The notes beneath the pieces were generated by a model, which was not told where the DNA came from, made no database searches, and saw only the letters and a list, made by a program, of their open reading frames with translations. From Atopsyche davidsoni (lineage: Eukaryota > Arthropoda > Insecta > Trichoptera > Hydrobiosidae), in the NCBI GenBank assembly GCA_022113835.1, contig JAILWY010000002.1, positions 10,456,501 to 10,520,500 on the forward strand: 64,000 bases of DNA, written 5' to 3'. Position 1 is the first letter of the stretch. Every line of letters begins with the position of its first letter. The position numbers and the translations under genes were made by a program. This document shows positions 1 through 11,386 of the stretch, piece by piece.

Positions 1-680
1 CCGATTCAATTGGATTGAAACTATTAATTGTCTCCAGGTTCAAAGGGGAGAAAACCCCTCGGAGAAGAGAAATATTGTATTTCAGGATTTGTGATTTTCC
101 GGGGTGTAACCGGAGACGTACCAAAGCGAACACAGCCGCATCTTCCACCGAACGTTTTCGACTTATTGATTACTTGCATCTTCTCTTGCGTTTTTTTTTT
201 TTCTTTATCTTAAAAACACGTTGGATCGTCAGTACTCGGGAGAACCAATAGTGCGATAATATTAAACAGAAGTGTACATTCATCAAGGTCTTAAAATAAG
301 TTCGATTCGATTCTCTTTCTGAATTATCCATCCTCGACTGGTGCGCACAGCCGAGACTCGCCAATGTTACCCTAGATGTAATTTTTAATATAAGCCGCCC
401 CACTCGCAGAGCCCCTCGCCTGGCGCCTCCGCCCCGGGGGGGGGACGCGGCGGCAAGCGCGAGGGGGCGCGTGGGGAGACGGATTTGAGAATCGCGAACG
501 CCTTGTGAAAAAAATAGCACCGATATAGCAGCCGTCGCACCCCACGACGGCCCCGGCGGGGACCAAACTGGGCTCCCGAATACTCGCACAATATAAAATA
601 CGCACAAAACGACTCCAATGTACAAGCAATAACTCACTAGGTACCCACCCTGTTATATAGTAAATATATATATATATATA
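1..680. other. Intergenic, GC-rich patch at ~395-590
   Basis: I see no gene here. An AT-rich background is broken by a strongly GC- and CpG-rich patch (~395-590) that opens every reading frame on the minus strand; the open frames overlap each other and match nothing I recognise, so I read them as composition artefacts. A short TA microsatellite (~663-680) leads into the transposon remnant that follows. Confidence 0.6.
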
Positions 681-996
681 CAGTAGAATTTCGATAACTT
701 GAACCTCGTCAAGTAATAATCCTCGTAAGACGAAAAAAATTGCCATTCATTTTCGCTGAACCCCTAAATACGCGGTATCTCGAATTATTTAGACTTTATA
801 ACTCAAACAAAATGTTATTCCCCTACGAGATATTGATAGTGCACATTTAAACTGTATAAATCGAAATTTCGAGTCATAGAGTTCGAAATATATACTAAGC
901 ATTTGTGCCTTTAAATCCATTGTATCTTAAACTTAAATTCATTGACTCGAAATTTTTAGCAATTCGCATGAAAATCGAGCTATCGAGATCCCACTG
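681..996. mobile_element. pogo/Tigger-like MITE, copy A
   Basis: A 316-bp element with imperfect terminal inverted repeats: the left end reads CAGTAGAATTTCGATAAC and the right end, reverse-complemented, reads CAGTGGGATCTCGATAGC. Both ends are flanked by TA (679-680 and 997-998), the target duplication expected for Tc1/mariner/pogo elements. There is no transposase frame, so it is a non-autonomous MITE. The CAGT(A/G)...TCG-type ends resemble pogo/Tigger families; the superfamily call rests on those ends and the TA duplication only. Confidence 0.7.
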
Positions 997-1004
997 TACA
1001 TATA

Positions 1005-1343
1005 CAGTAATACCCCGCTTTACGCGACCCCGTTATGCGCGGTTTAACTATAACGCGAATTTCAAATTTCGCGTTAAAATACCTCGCATTACGCGAATTT
1101 CTTATTTTAAGAACGTGTACGAACACGTTGACTTTTTTTAACAATTAAAAACAGCGTTGGGTGTTATGAACGCTACTATAACATGTAATACTGCATAAAG
1201 TGTTCTTAGAATTAAAGCGATTAATTCAAATGATTCGTACTTTTTCGTATTAAGTTTTGACTACGTAAACCCTGATATACGCGAATTTCACTTAACGCGT
1301 TTTTTTCCGGAACGTATCCCTCGCGTAAAGCGGTGTTTTACTG
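1005..1343. mobile_element. pogo/Tigger-like MITE, copy B
   Basis: A 339-bp element with ends CAGTAATACCCCGCTTTACG and, reverse-complemented on the right, CAGTAAAACACCGCTTTACG. A TA precedes the left end (1003-1004); the right flank has TT where TA is expected, so one flank has probably mutated. The interior is rich in CGCGAATT-type palindromic words and has no long coding frame. It lies only 8 bp from copy A but has different terminal sequence, so it is a separate family member rather than a duplicate. Confidence 0.72.
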
Positions 1344-2965
1344 TTTATATATATGTAACAGTACTGATGTATATACACACGCATGATTTTTAAGCACGTG
1401 CAGTGCTTAATTGCCTGCATGAATCGCATGCCGCTGATATGTACGAAATTGCATTAAACATTAAATTGTATGTGTGCAAATAGCGTGATGTTTGTTGAAT
1501 TAACCTCACTTCGTATGCAAGCGCCGCTGGAGCACATGCTTTATCGCAGATTATCTCGGTGGCTCTCGGCTTTGGTACGGATTATCAAAATAAATAATAG
1601 GTGGGTAGCGTCTTGGGGCGTCGCGGCGCCCGCACAAAGGGCGCGTCCGTTTTTGCCCGCGGGATTTATAGCCGCGCCTGCCCCCGGCCGCGGCCCCCCC
1701 ACTAAAGCACCCGGCCGGAGCCGGATCCGGTCGGATCCGGCCGGATCCAGCCGGGGCCGGCCGAGACGCAGCCTTTTGCTGGCAGGCACGCCGCTAATGA
1801 AACTGTAAATCGAAAGCCAGTGAAACAAAATGCCAACTTCAAGCCGTTATAAGCGAACAGCTAAACAGCTTTGCAACGAAGAAAAAATTAACTACTGCGT
1901 ATTAAAAAAATCATATTTTTCGAGAATTTGAATCATCCCCCTGAAGATGGCCCCAATGCCGAGACCAAAACGTCGAATCACAAAATCCAAAACGTCGTAT
2001 CACAAAATCCAAGAATACTTTGTTCCTTTTTTGAAATTTATCAGTGAGGCGACTCGGGCCCCAACGCCGGCGCATCCAGACGATGAAAAAGACGCACGAG
2101 GACTGGGGTGAGTAATTAGCTGGTCTTCCTCAGCCTCCTCGCCTCTCGTCTGCCCGCCCCCCGGCGCCACCCCCTGGTTGTGATTTTTAGGGGTCTAGTC
2201 GGCCGAGGGGTGGACTCACTTTTTTTTTCATGATTCACGCCACAAAATTACGCGGTGATTATAACTTTGACCGTTTGTTAGGGAAAATATATCCTGCGTG
2301 AATTTGATCATTTTAACTTATATTTGCGCCAAACAATCTAATCTAAGCTGATTGTTCAGGGAAAATCCAAGGGAAAAGAGGCATCGATAGAAGAATGTTT
2401 ATATGGATGCGGAGTTGATACGGTCAAGGAGTGGTACCCGTATAATAATAAAAATTACCCATAAATACACAAATTATGTTACTACAAAATGTACATATTT
2501 TTTCAACATTTTTTTGTTGATATATATATTATCAATATCTGTTACTTGACTACAATGTATAATATATTCAATATTTTTGACAAAAATGCTAGCATGGAAA
2601 GTTGCCAAACTTGTCACACAAAACAAAACAAAAGATGGAAAAAAAAAAAAATAAATAAAGAGTATTATTTCTTTAAATAAAAAATATCACAGTACCAATA
2701 CTATTGGCTAAGATAATATAATATTTCCGTAGGTTAGTTAAAGGCACGTCACTAATTCGGCGGAGATCCTTTGTCCGCTGACCCCCGGGCAGAGGCGCAG
2801 GCACGTTTGGGCGCGAGGCATGCCGCACGGCACCTGGGGAGGGTAACCCAAGCCCCGTGGACACATTTCATGGATGAAGGCCTCCCGTCGCGAGCGCCGC
2901 GCAGCGCAGCCGAGCGGCGCGGCGGTTGCGCGACCCGAAATCACCAGTCGGCCGACAAACGCTAA
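1344..2965. other. Intergenic with two GC islands and small repeats
   Basis: No gene is supported. GC islands lie at ~1600-1795 and ~2760-2965. The first contains a short CGGATCC-based tandem repeat (~1718-1757). At 1938-2010 a CTGAAGATGGCCCC...AAACGTCG motif is followed by two 22-bp near-identical units (~1966-2009) ending in ATCACAAAATCC; the motif resembles the ends of Penelope-type elements. The rest is AT-rich without recognisable content. Confidence 0.5.
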
Positions 2966-3112
2966 AGCTGCCCACACGCGCCGCGACCCAACTGACAACA
3001 GAATGGTGCTTAACCGATAGCGTCTCCACTTGAGAAAAACTACAAAATAAAAGACCGCTATTGCTTATTTACCGTTCGGTTGTTAGTTACGTCGCAGCGT
3101 GTGTAGTCGGCT
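2966..3112. mobile_element. Fold-back MITE, family F, full copy 1
   Basis: Two long imperfect inverted arms enclose a short AT-rich centre. The left arm runs from GCTGCCCACACGCG to about 3030; the right arm (about 3050-3112) contains ACCGTTCGGTTGTTAG, CGCAGCGTGTGTAG and ends in TCGGC. The arms share the core words CTATTG/CGATAG, CGTTCGGTTGT and GCAGCGTGTGTAG, which recur at about ten other places in the first 35.6 kb. There is no coding capacity and no superfamily is assigned. Confidence 0.6.
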
Positions 3113-3129
3113 TTATTTTAGATGTTTTT

Positions 3130-3268
3130 CCTATATACGTCACGACACAACCGACAACCGAAAGGTAACTTGCCAATAGCGTATGATCCAAAATTAAAAA
3201 TAATGATAATAAGAGACCGCTATTGGTTATTCACCGATCGCTTGTCAGCTGTGATGCAGCGTGTTTAG
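3130..3268. mobile_element. Fold-back MITE, family F, full copy 2
   Basis: This has the same architecture as the copy just upstream. The left arm contains CACGACACAACCGACAACCG and GCCAATAGCGT; the right arm contains GACCGCTATTGGTTATT, CACCGATCGCTTGTCAG and GCAGCGTGTTTAGG. About 40 bp of AT-rich spacer separates the arms. It is diverged from copy 1, so the cluster grew by separate insertions or an old duplication. Confidence 0.55.
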
Positions 3269-3289
3269 GAAACATAAGTAAACAACGCA

Positions 3290-3522
3290 AAAAAGGAGCC
3301 TATTGTCCAGTTACCGTTCGGTTGTCGGTTGTGTCGCGACGTCCACAGGCAGCATTATACAAAATCAAAGAAAAAAACACCTAAAATAAAAGACCGCCAT
3401 TGATTGATCACCGTTCAATTTTCATGTATAGGCAACTTAAAGTAAACAACGCATAATAGGACGCTATTGACAAGTTAGCGTGCACTTGTCTGTTGCGTCG
3501 CAGCGTGTGTAGCCGGCTTGAA
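3290..3522. mobile_element. Fold-back family F, solitary right arms
   Basis: Three single arms lie in a row: ~3295-3350 (CCAGTTACCGTTCGGTTGTC), ~3389-3417 (a fragment with GACCGCCATTGATTGATCAC) and ~3447-3520 (GGACGCTATTGACAAG through GCAGCGTGTGTAGCCGGC). All point the same way and none has its partner arm, which suggests truncation or unequal exchange within the cluster. Confidence 0.5.
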
Positions 3523-3639
3523 GCGTGAGATAATATATCCAATCACGCGCCCCCTTTAGTGTCTCGTGTGTTTTTTTATGTAAACTTCGGGAGCGGGAGA
3601 TGTTCAACTACAGTCAATTTGAATAAAGAGACTGTTAGC

Positions 3640-4390
3640 CTCCCTATTCATTAACTCCTTTATCCAGAGTCATTCACTAAATCAGATCTAGGCAGAGCAC
3701 GGCTAGCTAGTGGTATAGTCTCAAATTTAAAAAAATATATATATAAAAGAGTTTCTTAAGTTTAACGAGTTGTAACAGATAATTTAACAAAGAAACTAAA
3801 AACTTTCTTTGCTAGAATATATAAAAGTGTATTTCCTTCCAATTAGTAAGCCTCCCTTCATTCACTAATTCAGATATATGTAGTGTTGTCTAGTATTATA
3901 ATATCGTATAATAATTTTTAGAGTATTACTTAAACTCAACGAGCAAGCTTATTATACTTATGTTATTTATGCATAAGCATAGATAATCTGGATATACAGA
4001 AGATTTCCTCCGAATAACTCAACCTTTGTATTCAAAGTTCTCTAAAGCAGATCTAAGTACATAAGTCTCTTTTTTTTGCCGTTTTACTATTTCTTTCGAG
4101 CATTTCTCAAGATATTCTAATCAAATATTATTAAAATGTTGAAGCATAAACATACTCTTCATACTCTTTTATTTCCTACCAATTCATTCGTCTTTGTGTA
4201 CAAAGTCATTTACTAAAGCAGATCTAAGTAATTAAGTTGTTGCTTTTTTACGTTATAGTCTCGAGCTGTATTAGCTTAAAGCATTTCTCATACTTTACTC
4301 AAGATATTCTTATAATTATTGTATTGTTTAAGCTTAAGCATAGATAATCTCATTTCTACCAAAATTATCAATCTTATTCTCAACTGAGAG
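3640..4390. repeat. Degenerate ~180-bp tandem repeat, four units
   Basis: A recognisable phrase (CATTCACTAAATCAGATC and variants, then TAAGT or TATGT) recurs at about 3671, 3859, 4036 and 4207, giving spacings of about 188, 177 and 171 bp. Between these anchors each unit has an AT-rich block, a CTCAACGAG/CTCGAGC-type word and a TAAGCATAGATAATCT-type word. The copies are well diverged, so the array is old. It holds no gene. Confidence 0.55.
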
Positions 4391-4939
4391 CTTTGTCTCG
4401 AATCGTCAAATTTTAAAAATCAACAAGTACACTAGTGATAGGTCATTATCACTTATAAACAACCCATAGCAAACAAAGGATTCACAAATGATTATTAGGC
4501 GCCAGCTCGCTATTTAGACGAGGCATGGCGATTCTGTCATTCGTAGTAAAAAAAATTGAAAGTCAACAGTTTGATAAGTTAATAGTTATTGTACAACTCG
4601 ATCATCGACCGTCCAAACCTTCTTGGTATTGGTACTCTTTAAACTATTTACTATTACTCTGCCTTTGATTTTATAGTAACTTGTTAAAAGATATACTTGT
4701 GATTGTACGATCACGTTATAATCGCAAATATCACAACATGCAAATCATTTAAGTTAGCCAATCTACGTTTTTGAGTACGTATTAAAGTCTATATTATGAG
4801 AGGAATAAACCAGTAATTATTAAAAAAATACCCATTCGTTTTTATTTTATATTTTGCATTCGGTGCTATGTGCTCGATATTTTGATGTAGCAATCAATAT
4901 CAAGTAATCATCAAAGTAAACTATTTATAGCGTGAACGA
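4391..4939. other. AT-rich spacer between two tandem arrays
   Basis: I see no gene, transposon end or repeat unit here beyond general AT-richness. One octamer-type word ATGCAAAT occurs at 4738. Confidence 0.5.
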
Positions 4940-6227
4940 GTCAATAATCGATACGTCATTGCATTCGACAATTCCCTTCAATACGCTGATGTCAATTTTA
5001 ATGATTAAAAAAACCCAGCGAATGCATGTCAATGATCTAAGGATATTTCGAGTATTCGATATGTAACTATGGTGTCAATTTTTAACACTTAATCGGAATA
5101 TTAAAATATTCGCAGTGAATGCTTATCAATAATCTTGGGTTGCTTCGGGTAATCGATACATCGTTGCATTCGACAGTTCCCTTCAATACTCTGATGTCAA
5201 TTTTAATAACGTAATCAAAATAGTATGACAATAAAACCTAGCGAATGCATGTCAATGATCTAAGGATATTTCTAGTATTCGATATGTAACTATGATGTCA
5301 ATTTTTATCACGTAATCGGAATAGTAAAATATTCGCAGCGAATGCTTATCAATAATCTTGGGTTGCTTCGGGTAATCGATACATCGTTGCATTCGACAGT
5401 TCCCTTCAATACTCTGATGTCAATTTTAATTATATAAAAAACCCAGCGAATGCATGTCAATGATCTAAGGATATTTCGAGTATTCGATATGTAACTATGA
5501 TGTCAATTTTTATCACGTAATCGGAATAGTAAAATATTCGCAGCGATTGCTTATCAATAATCTTGGGTTGCTTCGGGTAATCGATACATCGTTGCATTCG
5601 ACAGTTCCCTTCAATACTCTGATGTCAATTTTAATTATATAAAAAACCCAGCGAATGCATGTCAATGATCTAAGGATATTTCTAGTAATCGATAAGTAAC
5701 TATGATGTCAATTTTTATCACGTAATCGGAATAGTAAAATATTGGCAGCGATTGCTTATCAATAATCTTGGGTTGCTTCGGGTAATCGATACATCGTTGC
5801 ATTCGACAGTTCCCTTCAATACTCTGATGTCAATTTTAATTATATAAAAAAACCAGCGAATGCATGTCAATGATCTAAGGATATTTCGAGTATTTGATAA
5901 GTAACTATGGTGTCAATTTTTATCACGTAATCGGAATAGTAAAATATTCGCAGCGATTCTTTATCAATAATCTTGGGTTGCTTCGGGTAATCGATACATC
6001 GTTGCATTCGACAGTTCCCTTCAATACTCTGATGTCAATTTTAATTATATAAAAAACCCAGCGAATGCATGTCAATGATCTAAGGATATTTCGAGTATTC
6101 GATATGTAACTATGATGTCAATTTTTATCACGTAATCGGAATAGTAAAATATTCGCAGCGATTGCTTATCAATAATCTTGGGTTGCTTCGGGTGATCGAT
6201 ACGTCGTTGCATTCGACAGTTCCTTCG
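4940..6227 (+). repeat. ~205-bp dimeric satellite, six full units
   Basis: The phrase AATCGATACATCGTTGCATT starts units at 4946, 5151, 5374, 5579, 5784, 5989 and a partial one at 6194, giving a period of exactly 205 bp except for one unit of 223 bp with an ~18-bp insertion. Each unit is itself a dimer: a ~108-bp half containing CTGATGTCAATTTTAA and GCGAATGCATGTCAATGATC, and a ~97-bp half containing TATGATGTCAATTTTTATC and GCGATTGCTTATCAATAATC. The halves are recognisably related, so this is a small higher-order array. The four units in the middle are nearly identical, pointing to recent homogenisation. It stops abruptly at a GC island. Confidence 0.88.
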
Positions 6228-6980
6228 CTCGTGGCAGGGTGTCCATCACCCTCGCCGGCGGAGGCTCGGCGGGTCGATGCGGGCGCGGTGCCCGCGGGGA
6301 GGTGCGCAGACGACCGGCGACCGCATCCTGCAGCCGCGGCCGCGGATACATGCAAATGAGACCGTTAAAAAAGGACCCCCGGCCCTTCCTGATTAGGGAT
6401 TAGTATGCGCGCGAGACGGGGCGGGAGGCAGGGGGCGCGCCCCGGAGCCCGGCCGCGCCAGCGCATCTCGGCCGATCGGGAATCGATCAATATAGAACGA
6501 CAATCGAATTGATAATAAGAATCAATCTATACCACAAAATCGAAGTGATCGTGTATTCCATAGGGTGTGATCTTTCGATCTAGTAGATTTAATCGTTATC
6601 AATCGGTCTTTCGGGCAGGTATAGAGCGCTCGTTCGCGTGATGGGCATGCGAATGCTGTTCGTACCTCGCGGCGCAAAATCTCAATTACGAGTTGAATTA
6701 GCATCACAAAACAGCGGGTCGCGGATCGTATCGCTCGCTGTCCCAAAAAACCGACCCGTCGCCGTGGGTCGCGCCGTGTACCTAATTGCGCAGGTGAGCG
6801 CTGGCGGAAGCGTCGTCGGCCGCGGGCGGTCCCACGCTCACGATCGAACACTCTCGATCGACCATTCGCATAATAATCGATTTAGTCGAATAATTACGTT
6901 CGCAGATTCTACCTCACTAATTCAACATTTTAATTCAAACAATATTATTATTCTTTTACTGCATCTCCGCATAGAAGAAT
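6228..6980. other. GC islands after the satellite
   Basis: There is no gene. A GC-rich block (~6228-6490) holds a NotI site (6336-6343) and an octamer ATGCAAAT (6350-6357). A second milder CpG-rich stretch (~6600-6850) has GATC/TCGA-rich words. Overlapping open frames on both strands show no recognisable protein. Confidence 0.5.
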
Positions 6981-6989
6981 GATGACCAT

Positions 6990-7320
6990 TTCATCGAATA
7001 TATTCTTATCCTGGACCAGTCTCACTAATACGTCAATACTTCCGACTTCGAGCCGCTGGCGTAAAATCCGCATCCACATAAGTTTCCCCCTTACGATGTC
7101 CCTTTTTTCCTTGAACAATCAGCTGTATGATGCCATATTTATTGTTGAGAAAAATACGCCTAAAATAGGAGTACTCTTTATTTGCGCATTTCCCGGTCAA
7201 CCCATGGTATTTCAAGGATTCTCCTGTAAAGCCACATATCAAACGCAACAACATTTGGTAAAACTCCAGCAAGTTTTTGGCGTGCACCCGACATCATCAT
7301 CGATGATAAAGTTTAAATGA
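6990..7320 (-). repeat. Unknown duplicated segment, copy 1
   Basis: This segment is a diverged partner of 7640-7915. Both carry TCAACCCATGGTATTT, a nearby TTTGCGCATT and a GACC/GGTCAGTCT(C/T)ACTA word in the same order. The minus-strand reading gives a shared peptide pattern GE-S/Y-LKYHGLT, then further down DA-D/E-F...AR-S/F-R-K/E-Y, but each copy is broken by stops or shifts. It may be a relic of an old mobile-element coding region; I do not recognise the protein. Confidence 0.45.
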
Positions 7321-7639
7321 GCGACAAAAATCATCTGCTTGGTCGGTTACTTTCGCGATTTGCCCATCACTACTCGGCGGCGGAAGGGTCCACTTTTTAC
7401 GCGCCTCCTCGGCTGCCCACCGCAGGGACGCTTTCTCACGCGAGCGGACCGCCGACGACAATGCGCTCGGAAACTTCCATTGTGGACTAGCTCAGTCGTT
7501 GTCTATTCGATCGCTTAGACAACTCGTACGCTGCTGATCTTGCAATACACAATCTGACAGCCCACAATCTCCACAATGCACCGCTTTAATAATGGGTACT
7601 CTATCTTCTTCTGCAAGTGATTTTACTCGCAGGAGGTTT
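7321..7639. other. Spacer with GC island between duplicated segments
   Basis: There is no gene. A GC-rich patch (~7365-7480) is followed by a TAGCTCAGT word at ~7491 that looks like a tRNA A-box, but no matching T-arm or acceptor stem follows. Confidence 0.45.
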
Positions 7640-7915
7640 GTGACCTTCTCACCGAACATACATTTATCATGGGTCAGTCTTACTACTTCGAGTGTACTCC
7701 CGAAATCTAGCCACTAGCGCAAATTCTGCATCCATGTTAGCTTTCTGCTTTCAGTGGATATTTTTCAGCTGCAGTAGGCTTTATTTGTTAAAATACCATT
7801 TTTTGACATCGTCAGAGTTATTATCTCTTTCTTTGCGCATTCTGTGCGCACGTGTGACTCGGTCAACCCATGGTATTTTAAGTATTCTCCCATAAACGTG
7901 AAAACATAAATTCTC
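7640..7915 (-). repeat. Unknown duplicated segment, copy 2
   Basis: This is the diverged partner of 6990-7320, in the same orientation, about 320 bp away. The minus-strand frame reads through GEYLKYHGLTE and on to a stop near 7765, then resumes in another frame with DAEFALVARFREY. The two copies conserve protein-like words better than the sequence between them, so the source was probably coding. No function is assigned. Confidence 0.45.
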
Positions 7916-9040
7916 CCATTTCTATGTACTGTGTACTTTATATATGAGTATAAAATCTTGTTAAAATGAGCGATTCGCGGATTTTTAACGATTAGCACTT
8001 ATTTAATTAGCCAATAGTGTCCTCTTATTAGTTTGGTTGAAAAAATAGTTCAAAAAATTACGTTTTTCGCTGTATAGGTTGGCTATTAGAGCAACCCTTA
8101 ATCAAACTTTAAATCCGTAAGCTACATTTTCTGAATAAAAAAATTAATCATAAAAAAGCGTCAAATTGGAAATGTTCCAAAATACCTTTTTTAAGCAAAC
8201 TAGTTCAGTTGTATCATACATAGCCTGCACTTTCTTCTTTAAAAGTTACATTAATTTAATATGCTGATAGGGTGAAAAGTTGAAAATGTTGACATATTAT
8301 CGGCCATCTCATGAAAAATCCTTTGCCGAAGCATGTCTAGAGTAAATTATAATTTAACGATGTAGCGCGCCTAAACTGTAAAAAATTCCGTCAAAGCAGT
8401 GGCGTCATTAAATACTGTATGCTTACACGTTTACTTGTACTAATAGTTTACTTAAGCCCTTTTACAAATGACCACACGGCGCCAAACGTTTAAAACTACA
8501 CTCTTATCAAGGGGGAGTGCAGGTTCGAAACCCACCTGTCCGCATGTTTATTATTGTAAATAAGTCTTTCGAGAGAAAGGAAAAACCCGTTAGATTTACT
8601 TTATTTTTGGGTGTCATTCTGCGTTCCGACGCTTCGGTCCCGGTATTGGTTTCATTTTCAGGGCTTTTGGGCACGATTCAAATACGACAAAGTATGCTTA
8701 ATAGCGTGAGAGCCGATCGATTTTTCCCATCACTATCGCGTACGCAAACGGCAATAAAAAAAAATATGGCAACTTTCGGCGATGCACCGTCGACTTTCGT
8801 GGTGCTCGCATTGTGCCGACGCGTCCTTGTGCCGAGTCGTATAATGGGCCCCCGAGGCCGCTCGGTCCCGGTCCCGCGCCGGCAATGGCGGATCCAAAAC
8901 AAAGACTGCCCGGCGCTGGCGCCATATATCACCGCATCGGCCGCACATATGCGCGCATTCGTCACGTCCTCCTGCCGGCGGCCCCATCGGCCACATTGAA
9001 CCAACCCAACATCTCGAAGAAGACACCGGACCAGCGCGGA
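7916..9040. other. Intergenic, AT-rich then GC-rich
   Basis: I see no gene. 7916-8600 is AT-rich. A B-box-like word GGTTCGAAACC occurs at 8521, without a tRNA fold. 8620-9040 is GC- and CpG-rich, and four overlapping open frames of 75-160 codons there contradict one another and look compositional. Confidence 0.5.
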
Positions 9041-9090
9041 TAGGCTAGTTACCGTTCGGTTGTCAGTTGTGGTGCAGCGTGTGTAGGGTA
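9041..9090. mobile_element. Fold-back family F, single arm
   Basis: One right arm: GGCTAGTTACCGTTCGGTTG, then TCAGTTGTGGTGCAGCG and TGTGTAGGG. It matches the arms at 3050-3112 and 3295-3350. No partner arm is present upstream. Confidence 0.55.
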
Positions 9091-10970
9091 TGTTCAAACC
9101 CAACCTGTGTCTTGACACACAAAAAAATCGAAGATCTGAATGAATCGATTGCTTGAAAATGTATTGAACACGGTCAGGTTGAGTTAGGTCAAGTTCGAAC
9201 TAGAAAATAATACCGACAAAACAAACAGAATAGTATCTATTCTTACTAGTCAGTAAGTCAGCAAAACCAAACTGGAAGGTTCATTCCACCACACTCTGCT
9301 TCGCCAACAAAGCAATTCTAAAGTGAAAACCGCACAATTTACTTTAATTTATATATAACAACATTCGAAATAATTTGATACGTATATATCAACTGAGTGG
9401 TGCAAATTTACTGGCGTCACTTCATTTTTCACTCTTCAGTGAAACTAGCTGAGTTCGAATTTCGTCAGGCGTCAGCAGTTTCCCCACAAAACGGTACAAA
9501 ACGGTGGAAAGCGTTGGTCAGCAGAGCTAGACGTAGTCCACGGAGACCCTGCACCAGCATGAAGACGATACCGGAACATATAGTATAGCATAAATAGTCC
9601 CTCCACCCTATATAGTTTCTATAAATATAAATATTTATCATGCAGATTAGGTGAATGGGCTCTGCACTTGCATATAAAAAATCTGATTTAATAATCTTCA
9701 TAGGACGATTCCGTAGTTGTCGACTCGCCGCTCTCCGAAGTAATTCGCGCGACCGCGGATTTTGAAAGCTCATACCAAAACAAAAGCGGCGAAGGGCCCG
9801 GCAGCATGGCCGAAAACGATAATCTCGGATAACAACAACAAAAAAATTACAAGTACCTGCCTATCTCGCGCGTATTCTGATATGTGCCGGGTGACGCGGG
9901 GGCACCCTCGCCCGCCCCCGCGCCCCCGCCCCCGATGGAAGATATACGAGCCCCGGCCTTATCTGCGGTGCGGTTTTTATGAGCCAAGAGGGTCGCGGAC
10001 ACCAGAGCGGCCCGAGTGGCCACCGAACCGAGCCACCGCCCACCCACCGGCCACCGGCCGATACCGACCCAACCCAGCTGAACGTACAAAAAAAAATTGA
10101 CATTTAAACTCCGACTACTTTTCTCATAAACTAATACTTTGCGAAATTGTTTATGTTCCAATGACGTCATTGAATATAAGATCTACACCTGCTTTATCAA
10201 ATGACAATATTTGGAAATGGATACACAAATCGGCTGGTAATTATTTGACTGCAATTGTGTGACGTCACTAAAATGAACGAGTCTACCTTGAACTGCTTAG
10301 TTAAACGATTCTGCACAAGATACACGAGTTCTGCAGCCCCTTAACTCAACGCGGGCAGTAATAAGTATATTTCGATTAAACTGTTGAGTTTACTTCACGT
10401 GTGAGACGCAGACGTATCGAAAGACATACGTTGGAGCACATCCCGAAGATGTTCAAGGGAAACGTAGATCGGACGGTGGACGGCGCAACGTCGTTCAGCA
10501 ACAGTTATTGAATGATTATAGCGGAGCTGCGTGACCGATCGGCGATAATTCAAGTCGGTTTTCGAGCCGCGCAAGGCATGGTCCTTAGTCAGAATCGATT
10601 AGCGCTCCTCGGATCCGCGGCCCTGCCACGCCTGGCCGCGCGAGGCGATATCCGGCTGTCCGCTTGCCGCCCGCCGCAGGGCTGCCCCAATGTTTCCCAA
10701 GCGACCAGCGAAGACCTACATCGAATATAAAACGCGACACCACCTCCAGCGGATACCAAATCACGACTAGATATATTATAGACTTCAAAAAATTACTTAG
10801 TTACATAAGAGTACTTAGTGGCATAGCGTCGGTTGTGCAGCGACAGAACGGGCTATGGTAGACTTCATGGGAGTTTACTTGTCGTAGGAGCTCAGATCCT
10901 CGAAGGGCTATGAATAATCACCACGGCAGTCATTACAACTACTCGCCATATCTGAATCTGTTACTCCAGT
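9091..10970. other. Intergenic with GC islands at ~9890 and ~10560
   Basis: No gene is supported. GC islands lie at ~9890-10075 and ~10560-10740. Two perfect CRE palindromes TGACGTCA occur at 10162-10169 and 10260-10267. The remainder is mixed-composition DNA without recognisable repeats. Confidence 0.5.
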
Positions 10971-11386
10971 ATTTTTTTATTTTTTTTTATATAGGTTTGG
11001 TACCTTGCTTGTTATGTACAAGGTTTGTCATCACAATTTGGGGAAATCGAAATCGAAATTGTGCTATATATGGGAGTGACTGAAGCTGCACCCCCTGGTA
11101 TATCTTCTTTATGGTTCCGATGACACGCTTCAAGAAGCCATCCAGTGACTTCATCAACTGTGGATGTCTCGTCACTGATTTCAGGCCCTCCTGTCGGCAT
11201 TGGCTCTCCAGTTGGTGTCTCTGAAGACCTAAGATGGGGCATGAACCCACAAGGTGGATCACTGTTTGTGGAGTAATATCATCACGCGGAGATAACTTCT
11301 CATCGCTCCATGACCCGTTAGGAGCCGGGTTGATTCATAGCTAATCCCGCAGGTATTCCTGTATACTGCGGCGTCCGTAACAGAAT
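10971..11386 (-). mobile_element. Non-LTR retrotransposon 3' fragment, copy 1
   Basis: This is a 5'-truncated LINE on the minus strand. The frame encodes the carboxy end of an ORF2-like protein with HLVGSCPI and LQRHQLESQCRQEG, the kind of Cys/His-rich tail found after the reverse transcriptase of many insect LINEs. Its 3' end (low coordinate) runs into TATATAAAAAAAA-type tail sequence. Compared with copy 2 at 15189-15634 it lacks 12 nt after RQEG and its frame is disturbed near the end. It is inactive. Confidence 0.65.

Noticed and set aside
7485..7520. tRNA A-box-like TAGCTCAGTCG
   Set aside because: The D-arm cannot close and no B-box follows within 80 bp.
8515..8545. tRNA or tRNA-derived SINE from GGTTCGAAACC
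   Set aside because: The T-stem does not pair well (mismatches at two of five positions), and no A-box or acceptor stem is found upstream at the right distance.
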